DNA of 56,975 nt from CAZVYJ01 sp964631565. Lineage in GTDB: Bacteria; Planctomycetota; Phycisphaerae; SM23-33. How positions within the stretch are numbered: the stretch's first letter is position 1; each line of letters starts with the position of its first letter. The translations under genes and the position numbers were made by a program. Of the stretch, positions 42,468 through 52,240 are shown one piece after another. Where the stretch lies: the NCBI GenBank assembly GCA_964631565.1, contig CAZVYJ010000017.1, positions 1 to 56,975 on the forward strand. Reading direction: 5' to 3'. Under the pieces are notes generated by a model. The model had not been told where the DNA came from. It did no database searches and was given only the letters and a program-made list of their open reading frames with translations.

Positions 42468-45143
42468 CTACTTACTGTAAGGACCGCCCGGGAGAAAACT
42501 CAGATGCGAACGGCTTGGCGTGTTGCCATGCTCCTCGAATATCAAAAGCTCATTCTGCTCTTTCAGCCAGCATTCAGGAAGATAATAGTACTCCTGCGGC
42601 CCAATGTTCCAGAATCTTCCGATATTGTGGCCGTTAAGGAACAGCTGTCCCTTAACAGCACCAAGCACGTGAAGGAACAGCGGTTCGTTCGTCGCGGCAT
42701 ACTTGAATTTCGACAGATACCAGGCCGGCTGGTCCTTGCCGACGACATGACCTTCGCCCTTGGGCATGACCCACGGGCGGAAGTGCCAGTTGGCCTTGTC
42801 GGAGATGCACTCTTCAAGCAGGTGCAGTTTCACGTCATCAAGCAGTTTGGCGGACACGTCGCCCCAGAGCATCAGCTTGATGGTGTTCTTTCCTTTTTTC
42901 AGCTCGGCGCCGAATGTAACGTCGCCGTAATTGACGGCGCCGCTTTCGCGCGGAAAGAAACCCGTCACACGGTCGTTGCACAGAACCACCGTGCAGTACG
43001 GCAGCGAGTTGAACGACAGGTGAATCGGCGTGACTTTTTTGAGCGGCACTTCCAGCGTTGCCGTCCAGACAGGCTGGCTTTCCAGATGGGGAATGATATG
43101 GGCAAGCTGGCGAGGCACGATGCGCTTGGAAAAGCCGTCAGCCTGCTTGAGTTTAAACCTGGACGTGCAAAGCAGTTTTGCGTCCCACACGTGGCCGAAC
43201 AGGCCTTTCGGCTCGCCCAGACGATAGCCAAAGTTCAGCCGGCCAAGATTGTCCACCAGCATCGTTATGATGTTGGCGCCGCGCTTGAGATTTATGCCGA
43301 CAGGCGATCTCGTCGCCCCGCTGCCGCGGCCCCAGACGCCGACAAAGTTGCCGTTGACATATATCAAGGCCCGGTCTTCGCATTCCGGCAGGAATATGTT
43401 TCGCTTCTGTGCGCGGTCGGAGTTTATTTCCAGCATGTACCAGACGTAGCCGTAATGAACGCCAAGCCGGTCGACGTCGCGGTAGCGGTCTATCTTTATC
43501 CACTGCATTTTTTTGTCGACCGGTTCGCGGCAGACGCACAGCCGCTTGAACATGCCAAGAGCGGGCGGCGAGGGCCTGTGCGGCGCTGACGGCTTTATCT
43601 TCTTGTGTGTGGGCTTGTTGTCGCTGCCGAGCACGGTGAACTGTTTGGCGTCGCTCGCATGAACGACATGCTCCAGATCTTCGCCGACAAACAGCGGGCC
43701 GAACACCAGTGTGTTGCCGCCGACCAGCCACGTCCGCATCGCCAGGTCGGTGTTGACAATGACGAGCTGCGTGCCTTCGTGCTCGACCAGCAGCGGCTCG
43801 TCGCCCGCAGGCACCTGCTGGCATATTTCCTTTCCGTTGATGCAGACCCGCCCCTGCCAGCCGGCCGGTCCGTGAAGAACCAGCACGTGGCCGTTGAACA
43901 GGCCCAGCGGCATGAGGTTGGAATAGTCGAGCTTCGAGACGGCTGACAGCGGGATGCCGACAGGCACGGCCGTCGCACCAATGGCCGCCAGCGAAACTTC
44001 CAGCTCCTTGCCGCTCGGCAGCGTGATTTTGACGGCGTCGACGGAATCGACCCCGTTGTTCGTGACGACCGCCCAGCCGCCCGCAGGCCCGCTGATGTTG
44101 AGCACCTGCGAACTGTTGTTGATGCTGACGCCCGGCGTGCCCATGTCGCACGGGGCGATGAAGCGCCCCATGCTCGACGCAAACACGTTAACCAGGCGCG
44201 TCAGGTAATATTTCTCGGTCAGGCCGCCGCCTTCGGACACGGGTGCGTCGAAGTCGTAACTGGTCGTCTGGAATGCATCGTCCGAGGCGACCAGGTGGCT
44301 GCCCCAGAAGCCGAAATTCGTCCCGCCGTGGAACATGTAATAATTGAACTGCGCTCCGCAGCCCAGCGCTTCCAGCGCGATACGGGCGATGCTTCGCGCG
44401 GAACGCCGCTGATGCTCGCCGCCCCAGCGGTCGAACCAGCCGCACCAGAATTCCGTCATCAGCAGCGGTGCGTTGGGCTGAGCGGCTCGGAACCGCCGCA
44501 GGTGCCCCACCACGTTTTCACCGGCGTTGAGACATTCTATGGCGTCAGGCAGCATCGGCTGGGTCATGTTGTTGCAGGTAATTATCGGTATGTCGAACCC
44601 GCTGCGGCGGAAGAGCTGGCTGGTGAACTCCAGATAGCTCAGGCGGTCCGGCATGGTCGTCACGGGGTACTCGTTTTCGTTCTGGATGAGTATTATGTTG
44701 CCGCCTCGCGTAACCTGCTGATCGGCCAGCCGCGACAAAAGTTGATGCAAGTACTTGTCGTAGTAATGCATGTATGCGGCGTTGTTGGTGCGGTAGGAAA
44801 TTCCGGTTTTGGTGGTCAGCCAGGCCGGCAGCCCGCCGAAGTCCCACTCGCTGCAGATGTAAGGTCCGGGACGAAGAATGACATACAGGCCGAGCTCGGC
44901 CGCCATGTGGATAAACGCAGAAACATCCTTGTCGCCGTGAAAATCCCACTCGCCTTCTTTCAACTCGTGGAGGTTCCATGGCACGTAAGTGCTGATGCAG
45001 TTAAGTCCTGCCCGCTTGGCCTTCAGAAGCCTGTCCCGCCAGAGGGCCGCCGGAACGCGAAAATAATGTATTTCGCCGCTCACCAGCCAGATGCGTCTGT
45101 CATCCACTATGAAACTGCGGTCGTCATATACGACTTTCGCCAT
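42468..45143 (-). CDS. GH35-family beta-galactosidase-like protein
   Basis: 891-residue glycoside hydrolase with an N-terminal GH35 TIM barrel. Seen are IWLVSGEIHYFRVPAALWRD, NCISTYVPWNLHEL, YVILRPGPYICSEWDFGGLPAWL, the acid/base Glu in LIQNENEYP, and the nucleophile Glu in MTEFWCGWFDRWGG. Galactose-binding/jelly-roll domains follow (for example GRGSGATRSPVGINLKRGAN and FLNGHNIGRFWNIGPQEYYYLPECWL). There is no signal peptide, so it may be cytoplasmic. It likely removes terminal beta-galactose from glycans; exact linkage is unknown. ATG 45143 has GGAG 6 nt upstream. Confidence 0.93.
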   Translation of the reverse strand: MAKVVYDDRSFIVDDRRIWLVSGEIHYFRVPAALWRDRLLKAKRAGLNCISTYVPWNLHELKEGEWDFHGDKDVSAFIHMAAELGLYVILRPGPYICSEWDFGGLPAWLTTKTGISYRTNNAAYMHYYDKYLHQLLSRLADQQVTRGGNIILIQNENEYPVTTMPDRLSYLEFTSQLFRRSGFDIPIITCNNMTQPMLPDAIECLNAGENVVGHLRRFRAAQPNAPLLMTEFWCGWFDRWGGEHQRRSARSIARIALEALGCGAQFNYYMFHGGTNFGFWGSHLVASDDAFQTTSYDFDAPVSEGGGLTEKYYLTRLVNVFASSMGRFIAPCDMGTPGVSINNSSQVLNISGPAGGWAVVTNNGVDSVDAVKITLPSGKELEVSLAAIGATAVPVGIPLSAVSKLDYSNLMPLGLFNGHVLVLHGPAGWQGRVCINGKEICQQVPAGDEPLLVEHEGTQLVIVNTDLAMRTWLVGGNTLVFGPLFVGEDLEHVVHASDAKQFTVLGSDNKPTHKKIKPSAPHRPSPPALGMFKRLCVCREPVDKKMQWIKIDRYRDVDRLGVHYGYVWYMLEINSDRAQKRNIFLPECEDRALIYVNGNFVGVWGRGSGATRSPVGINLKRGANIITMLVDNLGRLNFGYRLGEPKGLFGHVWDAKLLCTSRFKLKQADGFSKRIVPRQLAHIIPHLESQPVWTATLEVPLKKVTPIHLSFNSLPYCTVVLCNDRVTGFFPRESGAVNYGDVTFGAELKKGKNTIKLMLWGDVSAKLLDDVKLHLLEECISDKANWHFRPWVMPKGEGHVVGKDQPAWYLSKFKYAATNEPLFLHVLGAVKGQLFLNGHNIGRFWNIGPQEYYYLPECWLKEQNELLIFEEHGNTPSRSHLSFLPGGPYSK

Positions 45144-45806
45144 TTCCAACTCCCCTGGCTTATCCTGACTATGCAGTAGTTAAGGTCCGAATCTGGACAA
45201 TTTAGATATGCTTCTTGAATCAAAAGTTTAGAGTTTTCCGCCTGTTATGCAACAAAAAATGGCCTTTGCGGCTTGAAATCGGCGTTTTTGTCCGGGATTA
45301 ACAGATTGCCGTATTTATCCATAACCTCTTGTTCATAAAAGTGTTATTGGCATACTGGCCGACAGGCGGCTTTCGTTGTCGCAGACAGGTATTTTATCAG
45401 TATCTTCCTGCCGCCAAGGGGCTTAGGAGAATATCGCCGATGCAGCAGCGCTTTTATTGCTTATAAATAAGGTACATAGGGCGTTTGTCTTTCCGCAGCA
45501 CAGCCGTCTCGGCTGTAGGAATAGTTCAGAGTTCCGCGTTCTGAGTTCAGGGCCTGCCCACCGAAGCTTTAGCGAAGGCGGGTTCCGAGTGGAAAAACAA
45601 GGCTCGATAATAGCCCGGCAGTTCAGTTCACTGCCGGGTATGCTGCACCTCGGCGACCGCAAGCCGATAGAATTCACCGCACCTGAAGAAATCGAGGACG
45701 AAACAAGCTCGGACGATTGACCGGATATCGTGAATCGCGATTCACTCGTGCGCAGCTATCTCGACTCTTTACACGTACAGGAGCGTAAGCATATAACTAG
45801 CGGCTC
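45144..45806. other. Intergenic region with dispersed repeats
   Basis: 663 bp without a convincing gene. The first ~270 bp are A/T-rich and should contain the GH35 promoter. At 45498-45550 lies a hairpin GCACAGCCG-TCT-CGGCTGT followed by AATAGTTCAGAGTTCCGCGT and more, closely repeated at 56672-56770. An open frame at 45457-45720 (87 codons) reads through this repeat, so it is probably not a real gene, although a short frame from GTG 45588 cannot be excluded. GAATCGCGATTC lies near 45732. Confidence 0.55.
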
Positions 45807-47477
45807 ATGAGGGCGCCAAAGATCATACTGTCGGCGTTTTTTGCACTTGCAGTCACTGCGGGTGCAGGCCGGCCGCTCATCGCGGCTGAACCTTCCGAAC
45901 CGAACGTCAGCCTGCTCGAAGGCACTGCGCTTGTCAATCTGGCCAGAACGGCGATGAACTCGTACCTGACTTACAGAACGCCGGCTGGAAGCATACCAAT
46001 TCCAAAAAAGTTCGAAGGGCTGGCAGGCCGGCCCTACGGCGTGGCGCTCGGCCTGCGGAGTCGCGGCAAGCTGCTGGCGAGAAGCATAGTGACGGAGCAT
46101 TCGCTCGGCGAGAATCTCATCACGGCGGCACTGCAGGCGATGCGGTGCGAATCGCTGCCGGACAGGATAACAAAGCCTTATCTCGACTCGCTGCTGATAG
46201 AGGTTGAGGTGCTCGGCCCGTGCAAATCGATTGCGGCCGACGAACTCGGCGGGATATTTCAGCCCGGCCTGACGGGGCTGAAACTCACCTGCGGAAACGA
46301 AGTTTCGCACATGCTGCCGTCGACAGGCTATCTGCTGCGGCTCGATGCGGACGAAATGGTCCGCAAATGCATACTCGCCCTGCCGGACGCCGGCGGGAAA
46401 ACTTCAGTGCCTCTGAAGTACGAAGTTTTCGCGACGAGGCACTTCGTGGGTTATCCCGACGACTGCGTCATATCGCTGTATCGCGGCAAGTCGCTGGCGC
46501 CTGCGGATGCGATTGATGATGCAGCCATTGCATTCGCCGCGCATCGCATAGCCGCTTATCTCATCACCAACCAGGACAGCGACGGCAGATACAACGCACT
46601 GGGCTCGAAAACCACGCTGCGTGATCATCTGCATGTCGCCTATGCAATGGGACGGCTGTGGCAGCTCACGCAGGAGCAAAGGTACAGCCAGAGCCTCGCA
46701 AAGGCTGTTCAATACGCCAGGGAAGAAGTGAAATGGGCCGGCGATGCAGCTTACGTATCGACCATGAATCCGGCTGACGAGCTGGCAGCGACGGCGTGGA
46801 TGGTGATAGTGCTCAACGAAACCGGCGAGAAGGATTACGAATCCAGGCTGCAGGCCGGCCTGCTTAAAGCACTTGCCCAAAACGTGCTCGCCGGCAAGGA
46901 CAAGCTGCCGTCCGCCGCGATGGACGGTTCGGACTGCGGGCCGGCCGAGCCGAAGGATGCAAGCCTGGCGTATTTCGCGCTGGCCGCCTACGGCAAGGAC
47001 GAGCAGGCAAAGCAGGCGGCGCAGAGTCTGAACAGCATACTGGCGGATATGTCGCCGGACGACGCCGAGACGCGGCTGTGGTTCGCCTGGACGTGCGTAT
47101 ACGCGAACAACCCCGACAAAAAACACAAGCTGAAGCTGAGCTTCGTTCGCAAGGATGACCGCCCGGATGCGATTGGCGGCCTGCTGTGCAACGACAAGCT
47201 GACGCCCACGCATGTATCGGCAATGGCGGCGACGGTGGCTACCGTGTATCCGCAGATGTGGTCCAACAGCGAACGGGCGGGAGAGCTCGCGGCTGCAGCG
47301 AGAAAATTCTGCTACCAGATGATATACAAGCCGCGGGAAGCATACACGGAACTGAATCCGTCCGACATGGTCGGCGCTGTGCGTGCGGAAGCAGGTTCGG
47401 CCCGCGTGTCGCTGCAGGCATGTGCAGCTGTTATCGAGGCGTTTCTGGCGATTCCCCCGACCACGGGGCAGAAATAG
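45807..47477 (+). CDS. Secreted protein: AMMECR1-like domain plus alpha/alpha-toroid
   Basis: 556-residue protein with a signal peptide ending near AAEPSEP. Residues ~38-215 follow the AMMECR1 pattern: LVNLARTAMNSYL, YGVALGLRSRGKL, GENLITAALQAMRCESLP and LDSLLIEVEVLGP, later GLTGLKLT. The hallmark RGCxG of AMMECR1 is replaced by ARSIV. Residues ~235-545 are helical repeats like the terpene-cyclase/prenyltransferase toroid (AAHRIAAYLITNQDSDGRYN, HVAYAMGRLWQLTQEQRY). Neither catalytic function is evident, and the annotation is by pattern recognition. The start at ATG 45807 has no strong Shine-Dalgarno. Confidence 0.6.
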   Translation: MRAPKIILSAFFALAVTAGAGRPLIAAEPSEPNVSLLEGTALVNLARTAMNSYLTYRTPAGSIPIPKKFEGLAGRPYGVALGLRSRGKLLARSIVTEHSLGENLITAALQAMRCESLPDRITKPYLDSLLIEVEVLGPCKSIAADELGGIFQPGLTGLKLTCGNEVSHMLPSTGYLLRLDADEMVRKCILALPDAGGKTSVPLKYEVFATRHFVGYPDDCVISLYRGKSLAPADAIDDAAIAFAAHRIAAYLITNQDSDGRYNALGSKTTLRDHLHVAYAMGRLWQLTQEQRYSQSLAKAVQYAREEVKWAGDAAYVSTMNPADELAATAWMVIVLNETGEKDYESRLQAGLLKALAQNVLAGKDKLPSAAMDGSDCGPAEPKDASLAYFALAAYGKDEQAKQAAQSLNSILADMSPDDAETRLWFAWTCVYANNPDKKHKLKLSFVRKDDRPDAIGGLLCNDKLTPTHVSAMAATVATVYPQMWSNSERAGELAAAARKFCYQMIYKPREAYTELNPSDMVGAVRAEAGSARVSLQACAAVIEAFLAIPPTTGQK

Positions 47478-47498
47478 CAGTTCCTGAAAAACCTTCCT

Positions 47499-48212
47499 CT
47501 AAAGCCCCAGGAATTCAATGGCCAGGCCGGACAGGCATATCGCCGCACCCGCCATCGCGTGGCTGTATCTTTCCCAGCCTTTCGACGGTACCAGTTTCAG
47601 GCCGAAGGTCGCCGCAAGCACAACGACAAGCATCGTGCCGATAGTCGCAATGCTGAAAACTCCGGCGACCATTACGACGCCCCACCAGCTTTCCGTGGCG
47701 GCCGGATACATGAGTATCGGTATGAGAGGCTCGCATGGCCCGAACGCGAAGATGATGAAAAGAACCCACGGAGTCAGGTTCATCTTTCCCTGCTCCCCGT
47801 GCACATGGACATGGTCGGACCCATGGCTGTGCTCGTGGTCGTGCGAAACGCCTGCAGCATGAAGGTGTTTATGAGTGTGCGGCTTGTTGAGTATCGCCCT
47901 GCGGATGCCCCATACAAAATACGCCAGACCGAAACCTATGAGAAGCCACGCCGCCACTTCGCCGCGATTTGCCTCGAACATCTCCAGCCTGGCGACCAGC
48001 ACGCCGAAAGCGATGCCTATGGCGCCGAGCACTACCGAGCTGGCGACATGCCCCGCGCCGCAAAGAAAAGTAACCACAGCCGTCCTGGTCGCCGACCATT
48101 TACCCGCGCGGGCAAGGACGATGAACGGCAGATAGTGGTCCGGCCCAATCAAAGTGTGAAACAGACCAATCCATGCCGCCGTTCCAACCAGAATCATAAG
48201 TTCCGAAGACAT
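47499..48212 (-). CDS. Nickel/cobalt-exporter-like (RcnA/TauE-type) membrane protein
   Basis: 237-residue membrane protein with six or so helices. Helix 1 carries GLFHTLIGPDHYLPFIVLAR (H-x4-GPDH motif, as in NicO/RcnA metal transporters). A histidine-rich cytoplasmic or periplasmic loop (residues ~112-140: HTHKHLH, HDHEHSHGSDHVHVHG) would bind divalent metal. A second motif FAFGPCEPLIPILMYP in the later half matches the repeat. The likely role is Ni/Co (or related metal) transport; direction is not certain. Its start follows a GGAGAG sequence. It ends 20 bp from the convergent AMMECR1-like gene. Confidence 0.8.
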   Translation of the reverse strand: MSSELMILVGTAAWIGLFHTLIGPDHYLPFIVLARAGKWSATRTAVVTFLCGAGHVASSVVLGAIGIAFGVLVARLEMFEANRGEVAAWLLIGFGLAYFVWGIRRAILNKPHTHKHLHAAGVSHDHEHSHGSDHVHVHGEQGKMNLTPWVLFIIFAFGPCEPLIPILMYPAATESWWGVVMVAGVFSIATIGTMLVVVLAATFGLKLVPSKGWERYSHAMAGAAICLSGLAIEFLGL

Positions 48213-48334
48213 TTATCTCTCTCCAGCCGGTCCGCGCCTCGGGGGCGAACGGATAATAACTTCGTGCGGGTCAGCATTATCGCATATCCGGAGGGCCGCA
48301 AAAAACAAAATATGATAAATAGCTGCACCGGCAA

Positions 48335-48964
48335 TTATTCCGAGCTGGCGATGATAAAGGATAGCTGCTCCAGGCTGGCGGCCAGGTCGACGGGCTTTAC
48401 GGCCACGCCGGGTGTGGTTTTGAGGGTGACCGGAGCAAAATTGAGTATGCCCTTTATGCCGGCCTTGCACAGCGCATCCGTGACCTGCTGTGCGGCCTCG
48501 GTCGGCACGGCAATTACCGCAAGTTTGACGTTATGTTTTCTGGCGACGGCCGGCAAATCGCTCATATCCATGATTTTAATGTGGCCCACCCATTTGCCGA
48601 CCTTGGCTTCGGAAATGTCGAAAGCGGCGACGATGACGAATCCTTTTTTGTGGAACCCTCGATACCGCAGCAGCGCCCTGCCGAGGTCGCCCGCGCCTAT
48701 AAGCACCACGTTCTGGGTTCTGTCGGTGCCAAGTATGCGCCGCAGCGATTCAATCAGCGGCTCGACGCGGTACCCAACGCCCGGCCTGCCGAACTGGCCG
48801 AAATATCCGAGGTCTTTGCGAACCTGGGCATCGGTAATATGCAGACTGCCGGCCAACTGGCTGCTGGAAACCTTTGTGGCCCCCGATTTCTGAAGATGCT
48901 CCAATTCCCGCAAATACAGGCTCAGTCGAGTAACGGCCGGGTTCGGAATGGATTGGCTCTTCAT
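48335..48964 (-). CDS. rex: Redox-sensing transcriptional repressor Rex
   Basis: 209-residue Rex. N-terminal winged helix: IPNPAVTRLSLYLRELEHL, VSSSQLAGSLHITDAQVRKDLGYFG, with GRPGVGYRVEPL. The C-terminal Rossmann fold binds NADH (VVLIGAGDLGRALLRYRGF) and senses NADH/NAD+; LNFAPVTLKTTPGVAVKPVDLAASLEQLSF forms the swapped C-terminal helix. It represses fermentative and anaerobic redox genes when NADH is low. ATG 48964 has GAGG 5 nt upstream; a frame extending 22 codons further is less consistent with family length. The redox cluster at 35478-41432 is a plausible target. Confidence 0.95.
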   Translation of the reverse strand: MKSQSIPNPAVTRLSLYLRELEHLQKSGATKVSSSQLAGSLHITDAQVRKDLGYFGQFGRPGVGYRVEPLIESLRRILGTDRTQNVVLIGAGDLGRALLRYRGFHKKGFVIVAAFDISEAKVGKWVGHIKIMDMSDLPAVARKHNVKLAVIAVPTEAAQQVTDALCKAGIKGILNFAPVTLKTTPGVAVKPVDLAASLEQLSFIIASSE

Positions 48965-49148
48965 TCGATCCTCGATTACTTTTCGTCGGACTCCGCCCTG
49001 CTGCTGGATAGTGCAGATAATATCGGCCATACGGCGGCTGCGTCAAGCCGCGGAGCGGAACCAGTTGACCCTTGACACTTCCGCAGCCGGTTTCTACCAT
49101 CAGCATTCCGCCTCGTGGGCGACGCTGTTAAAGAAGGGATGGATACGT

Positions 49149-50276
49149 ATGCGCATGACGATGACGCATTTACAGTCGCAAACGGTGCTTCTGATCGGGG
49201 TGGTTCTGCTTGGCGCCGGCTCTGCCGTTGCCGCCCCCCCTGCCGTCAACATCTCGGAATCGTCCCTCAGCAGCGGGCTTAAGCCGGAAGAAATCAAACA
49301 GGTCGCCACGCGAATAACTTACTGGGTCGAACAAATAAAGAATGCCGAAGGCAATAAAGCCCAGCAGACTACAACGGATGCACGCGACGGCCTGCTGTTC
49401 GACTTCAATCGATACGGCAATACACGTTACGAGTACGTCTATGCCGGCGAAGCTGCGAAAATAGTGTCGGAAGCATTGAAAACCGGCCTGGGAAAAAACG
49501 ACCCCAACCTCTGCCTGAAAGAAGTCAATCTGGCGATGGCCGTGGCGAACATGCCGCAGGCCCCCATTCAGGATGTGCTAGAAGTAATGGTCGCCCACCG
49601 CAACGAAGCGGTGCGGGCGATCGGCTGGAAAGGCTATCAAAAAGCACAAAAAGTGATGTTCACACAGGGGAAAAAGTACAGCGACCTCATGCTGGCGACC
49701 ATGAAGAAACAGGCGGCTGCGGAAAAATCGCCGGCGGTGCTCGGTGCGTTATTCCAGGCACTGTATATCCCGCCTGACCGCACCGGACTGGTGGACGAAA
49801 AGGTTCTCTCCGAGGCGCAGAAAACCGCGTTCGCGATACTGCAGGAAAACTGGCAGCGATGCTGCAAGGAAATGCTGACCAGCGCCGAGATGACACGAAC
49901 GATGATCAAGGCGATTGGCACTCTCGGCCGCCTGCAGGCCATGATCGCCACCGACGACAAAGGCAAAACCGCATCACTCCAGATGATCGTCGACGCGATG
50001 CGATGCGCCTCGCTGGTTTATGACTCCGACTGGACGAAAGACAGCGGCGAAGGCGACGACGCCATGGTATGCGCGGTTCTGCTGCGGTACGGCGAAGTCG
50101 AACTGCGGCGGATATCCCAGATAAACAGCACCGGCGTAGAAAAAGCGTTAACCGACCCAAAGGTGACTCTCCGCGGCGTGATCGTGCAGGAAGCGGTACT
50201 GAACTGGATCGACGATAATCTCAAGAAATTCGGCGTCAAGACGCCGGATTACAAAATGCCGGAAAGCAAAACGTAG
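49149..50276 (+). CDS. Hypothetical secreted protein
   Basis: 375-residue protein of unknown family. A signal peptide (VLLIGVVLLGAGSAVA, cleavage near AAPP) suggests a periplasmic location. The remainder is predicted mostly alpha-helical, with HEAT-like units such as DVLEVMVAHRNEAVRAIGWKG and an alanine-rich stretch. No enzymatic motif is seen. The start at ATG 49149 follows AAGGGA. It is divergent from rex and 73 bp upstream of the peptide transporter operon on the same strand. Confidence 0.65.
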   Translation: MRMTMTHLQSQTVLLIGVVLLGAGSAVAAPPAVNISESSLSSGLKPEEIKQVATRITYWVEQIKNAEGNKAQQTTTDARDGLLFDFNRYGNTRYEYVYAGEAAKIVSEALKTGLGKNDPNLCLKEVNLAMAVANMPQAPIQDVLEVMVAHRNEAVRAIGWKGYQKAQKVMFTQGKKYSDLMLATMKKQAAAEKSPAVLGALFQALYIPPDRTGLVDEKVLSEAQKTAFAILQENWQRCCKEMLTSAEMTRTMIKAIGTLGRLQAMIATDDKGKTASLQMIVDAMRCASLVYDSDWTKDSGEGDDAMVCAVLLRYGEVELRRISQINSTGVEKALTDPKVTLRGVIVQEAVLNWIDDNLKKFGVKTPDYKMPESKT

Positions 50277-50349
50277 AGGAACACACGCGGACGCCGAGAG
50301 GAATGTTTCTCCGCCGCTCCCGCAAGTTCATCGCTTGCAGCTATGACTT

Positions 50350-52239
50350 ATGAAATGGTTTTATATCACAGCTCTGGGGTTGGTTGCCGCACTGGCTCTC
50401 TCGCCGCTGGTGCTGCTTGACGGGCAATCCGACAACGCGAACGATGGAAAAGTAGTCACATACAATGTGTACGGGGCGAAAGTAAAATCAATCGACCCCG
50501 CCACCTGCGGCGATACGTCTTCTTCTGCAATTCAGGCTAATTTCTACGAGGGCTTGTACTGCTATCATTACCTTAAAAGGCCGCTGGAAGTAATTCCCCT
50601 GCTCGCCGAATCCATGCCGGAAGTCTCCGAAGATGGACTCACTTATACAATAAGGCTCAAGAAAGACGTCAAGTATTTCCGCAATCCGTGTTTTGGAAAA
50701 GACAAGGACGGCTCGGACGCCACGCGGACAGTGACGGCCGACGACTTCGTGCTGGCCTTCAAGCGCGTCGCAGATTTTCATCTGACAACCAAGCTCTCGC
50801 TTGCTTTCATACACGGCAGGATAGTCGGACTCGAGGAATACCGGCAGGCGACCCGTCGGTATCGTCGAGGCGATTTTTCGCGATATCAGAAGGAAAACAT
50901 CGAGGGAATAAAGGCTCTTGACGAGCATACGCTGCAGATTCGACTTACGGCGCCTTTCCCCCAGTTCCAATATATTCTCGCAATGCATGTGTATGCTCCT
51001 ATCCCACACGAAATGATTTCTTACTATCTGGAGCGGGACAGGGGCGGAAGGCTTATTCCCATGCGAGAACGCGACCCCGAGCTTTTCGATTATAAAGGCG
51101 CCATAGGCACCGGGCCGTACATCCTCACCACGTGGATCAAGGGCGGCCGAATCATCATGGAGCGCAACCCGGACTTCAGGGACGACTTCTACCCCACCGA
51201 AGGCGGCCCCGGCGACGATGAAGCCGGCCTGCTCAGGGACGCCGGCAAGAAAGTTCCTTTCATCGATGTGATAGATCTGATTTTCGTAAGCGAGAACAAT
51301 CCTGCCTGGATGATGTTTGAAAACAAGCTGCGAGATTCAGCTGGAATCCCGAGAGACGTTTATTCCCAGGTCGTATCCCCTGACAAGAAGCTTCTGGATA
51401 AATGGCAGAAGCAGGGCATCAGGCTTGTGAAAGACACCGACCCGGCCGTTTACTGGTTCGCCTTCAATCTGAATGATCCGGTGCTCGGCAGCAGCAAGTC
51501 GCTTCGCCAGGCGCTGTGCCTCTGCTACGATGTCGAGAAGCATATCGAGCTGCTGTTCAACGGCCGAGGAATCAGGGCGGTCAATACTATTCCGTCGTCC
51601 TTCAAAGGACACGATGAAGCTGGTCCAAGTCCATATGCCAGACTGGACCTGGAACTCGCAAAAAAGAAAATCGAAGACGCTAAAAAAGAGCTTGTCGAAG
51701 CCGGCGTGATAAAGCCTGGTGACCCAATACCGCAACTTACGCTTGATCTTGGGGACAGAGATGAATCTTTCAGGCGAATGGGAACATTCGCACAGAAACA
51801 ATTCGCACAAATCGGCGTGAACCTCAAAATCGAACTGAACGACTGGCCGACGCTGCAGCAGAAAGTAAACACCAAGCAGGCTCAGATATACTCCATGGGC
51901 TGGCAGGCCGATTACCCCGACGCGGAAAACTTCCTGCAGCTTTACTATTCTCCGAATATCAAACGGGGCACCAATAACACCAACTACGCGAACCCAGAGT
52001 TCGACAGGCTGTACGAAAAGGCTGCGACAACCGTTGACGAGAACGAGCGCGTAAAGCTTTACGTTGAAATGACGAAGATGCTCAATGAGGACTGCCCTGC
52101 TCTCCTTCTCAGCGAGCCGGTCATTTTTACGCTCATATACGACTGGGTATACAACACCAAGCTTCATCCGATAGGCGCCGGCTTCACAAAATACATCAGG
52201 ATTGACGCCAAACAGAGACGCGAAATGGGAGGCAAATAG
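50350..52239 (+). CDS. Peptide ABC transporter substrate-binding protein
   Basis: 629-residue family 5 extracellular solute-binding protein (OppA/DppA type). N-terminal helix (WFYITALGLVAALALSPLVL) as uncleaved anchor or signal; no lipobox Cys. Core motifs: KSIDPATCGDTSSSAIQANFYEGL, LLAESMPEVSEDGLTYTIRL, KGAIGTGPYILTTW, and LRQALCLCYDVEKHIELL. It captures oligopeptides in the periplasm for OppBCDF. Start ATG 50350 has only a weak Shine-Dalgarno. First gene of a five-gene transporter operon, 1 bp from the next. Confidence 0.92.
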   Translation: MKWFYITALGLVAALALSPLVLLDGQSDNANDGKVVTYNVYGAKVKSIDPATCGDTSSSAIQANFYEGLYCYHYLKRPLEVIPLLAESMPEVSEDGLTYTIRLKKDVKYFRNPCFGKDKDGSDATRTVTADDFVLAFKRVADFHLTTKLSLAFIHGRIVGLEEYRQATRRYRRGDFSRYQKENIEGIKALDEHTLQIRLTAPFPQFQYILAMHVYAPIPHEMISYYLERDRGGRLIPMRERDPELFDYKGAIGTGPYILTTWIKGGRIIMERNPDFRDDFYPTEGGPGDDEAGLLRDAGKKVPFIDVIDLIFVSENNPAWMMFENKLRDSAGIPRDVYSQVVSPDKKLLDKWQKQGIRLVKDTDPAVYWFAFNLNDPVLGSSKSLRQALCLCYDVEKHIELLFNGRGIRAVNTIPSSFKGHDEAGPSPYARLDLELAKKKIEDAKKELVEAGVIKPGDPIPQLTLDLGDRDESFRRMGTFAQKQFAQIGVNLKIELNDWPTLQQKVNTKQAQIYSMGWQADYPDAENFLQLYYSPNIKRGTNNTNYANPEFDRLYEKAATTVDENERVKLYVEMTKMLNEDCPALLLSEPVIFTLIYDWVYNTKLHPIGAGFTKYIRIDAKQRREMGGK

Positions 52240-52240
52240 C

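Noticed and set aside
42074..42637. Two short plus-strand frames between the HU and GH35 genes
   Set aside because: No ribosome-binding sites; A/T-rich regulatory region; the second runs antisense into GH35.
45457..45720. 87-codon frame between GH35 and the AMMECR1-like gene
   Set aside because: Its first half lies in a dispersed repeat that recurs at 56.7 kb, so it is probably a chance frame.
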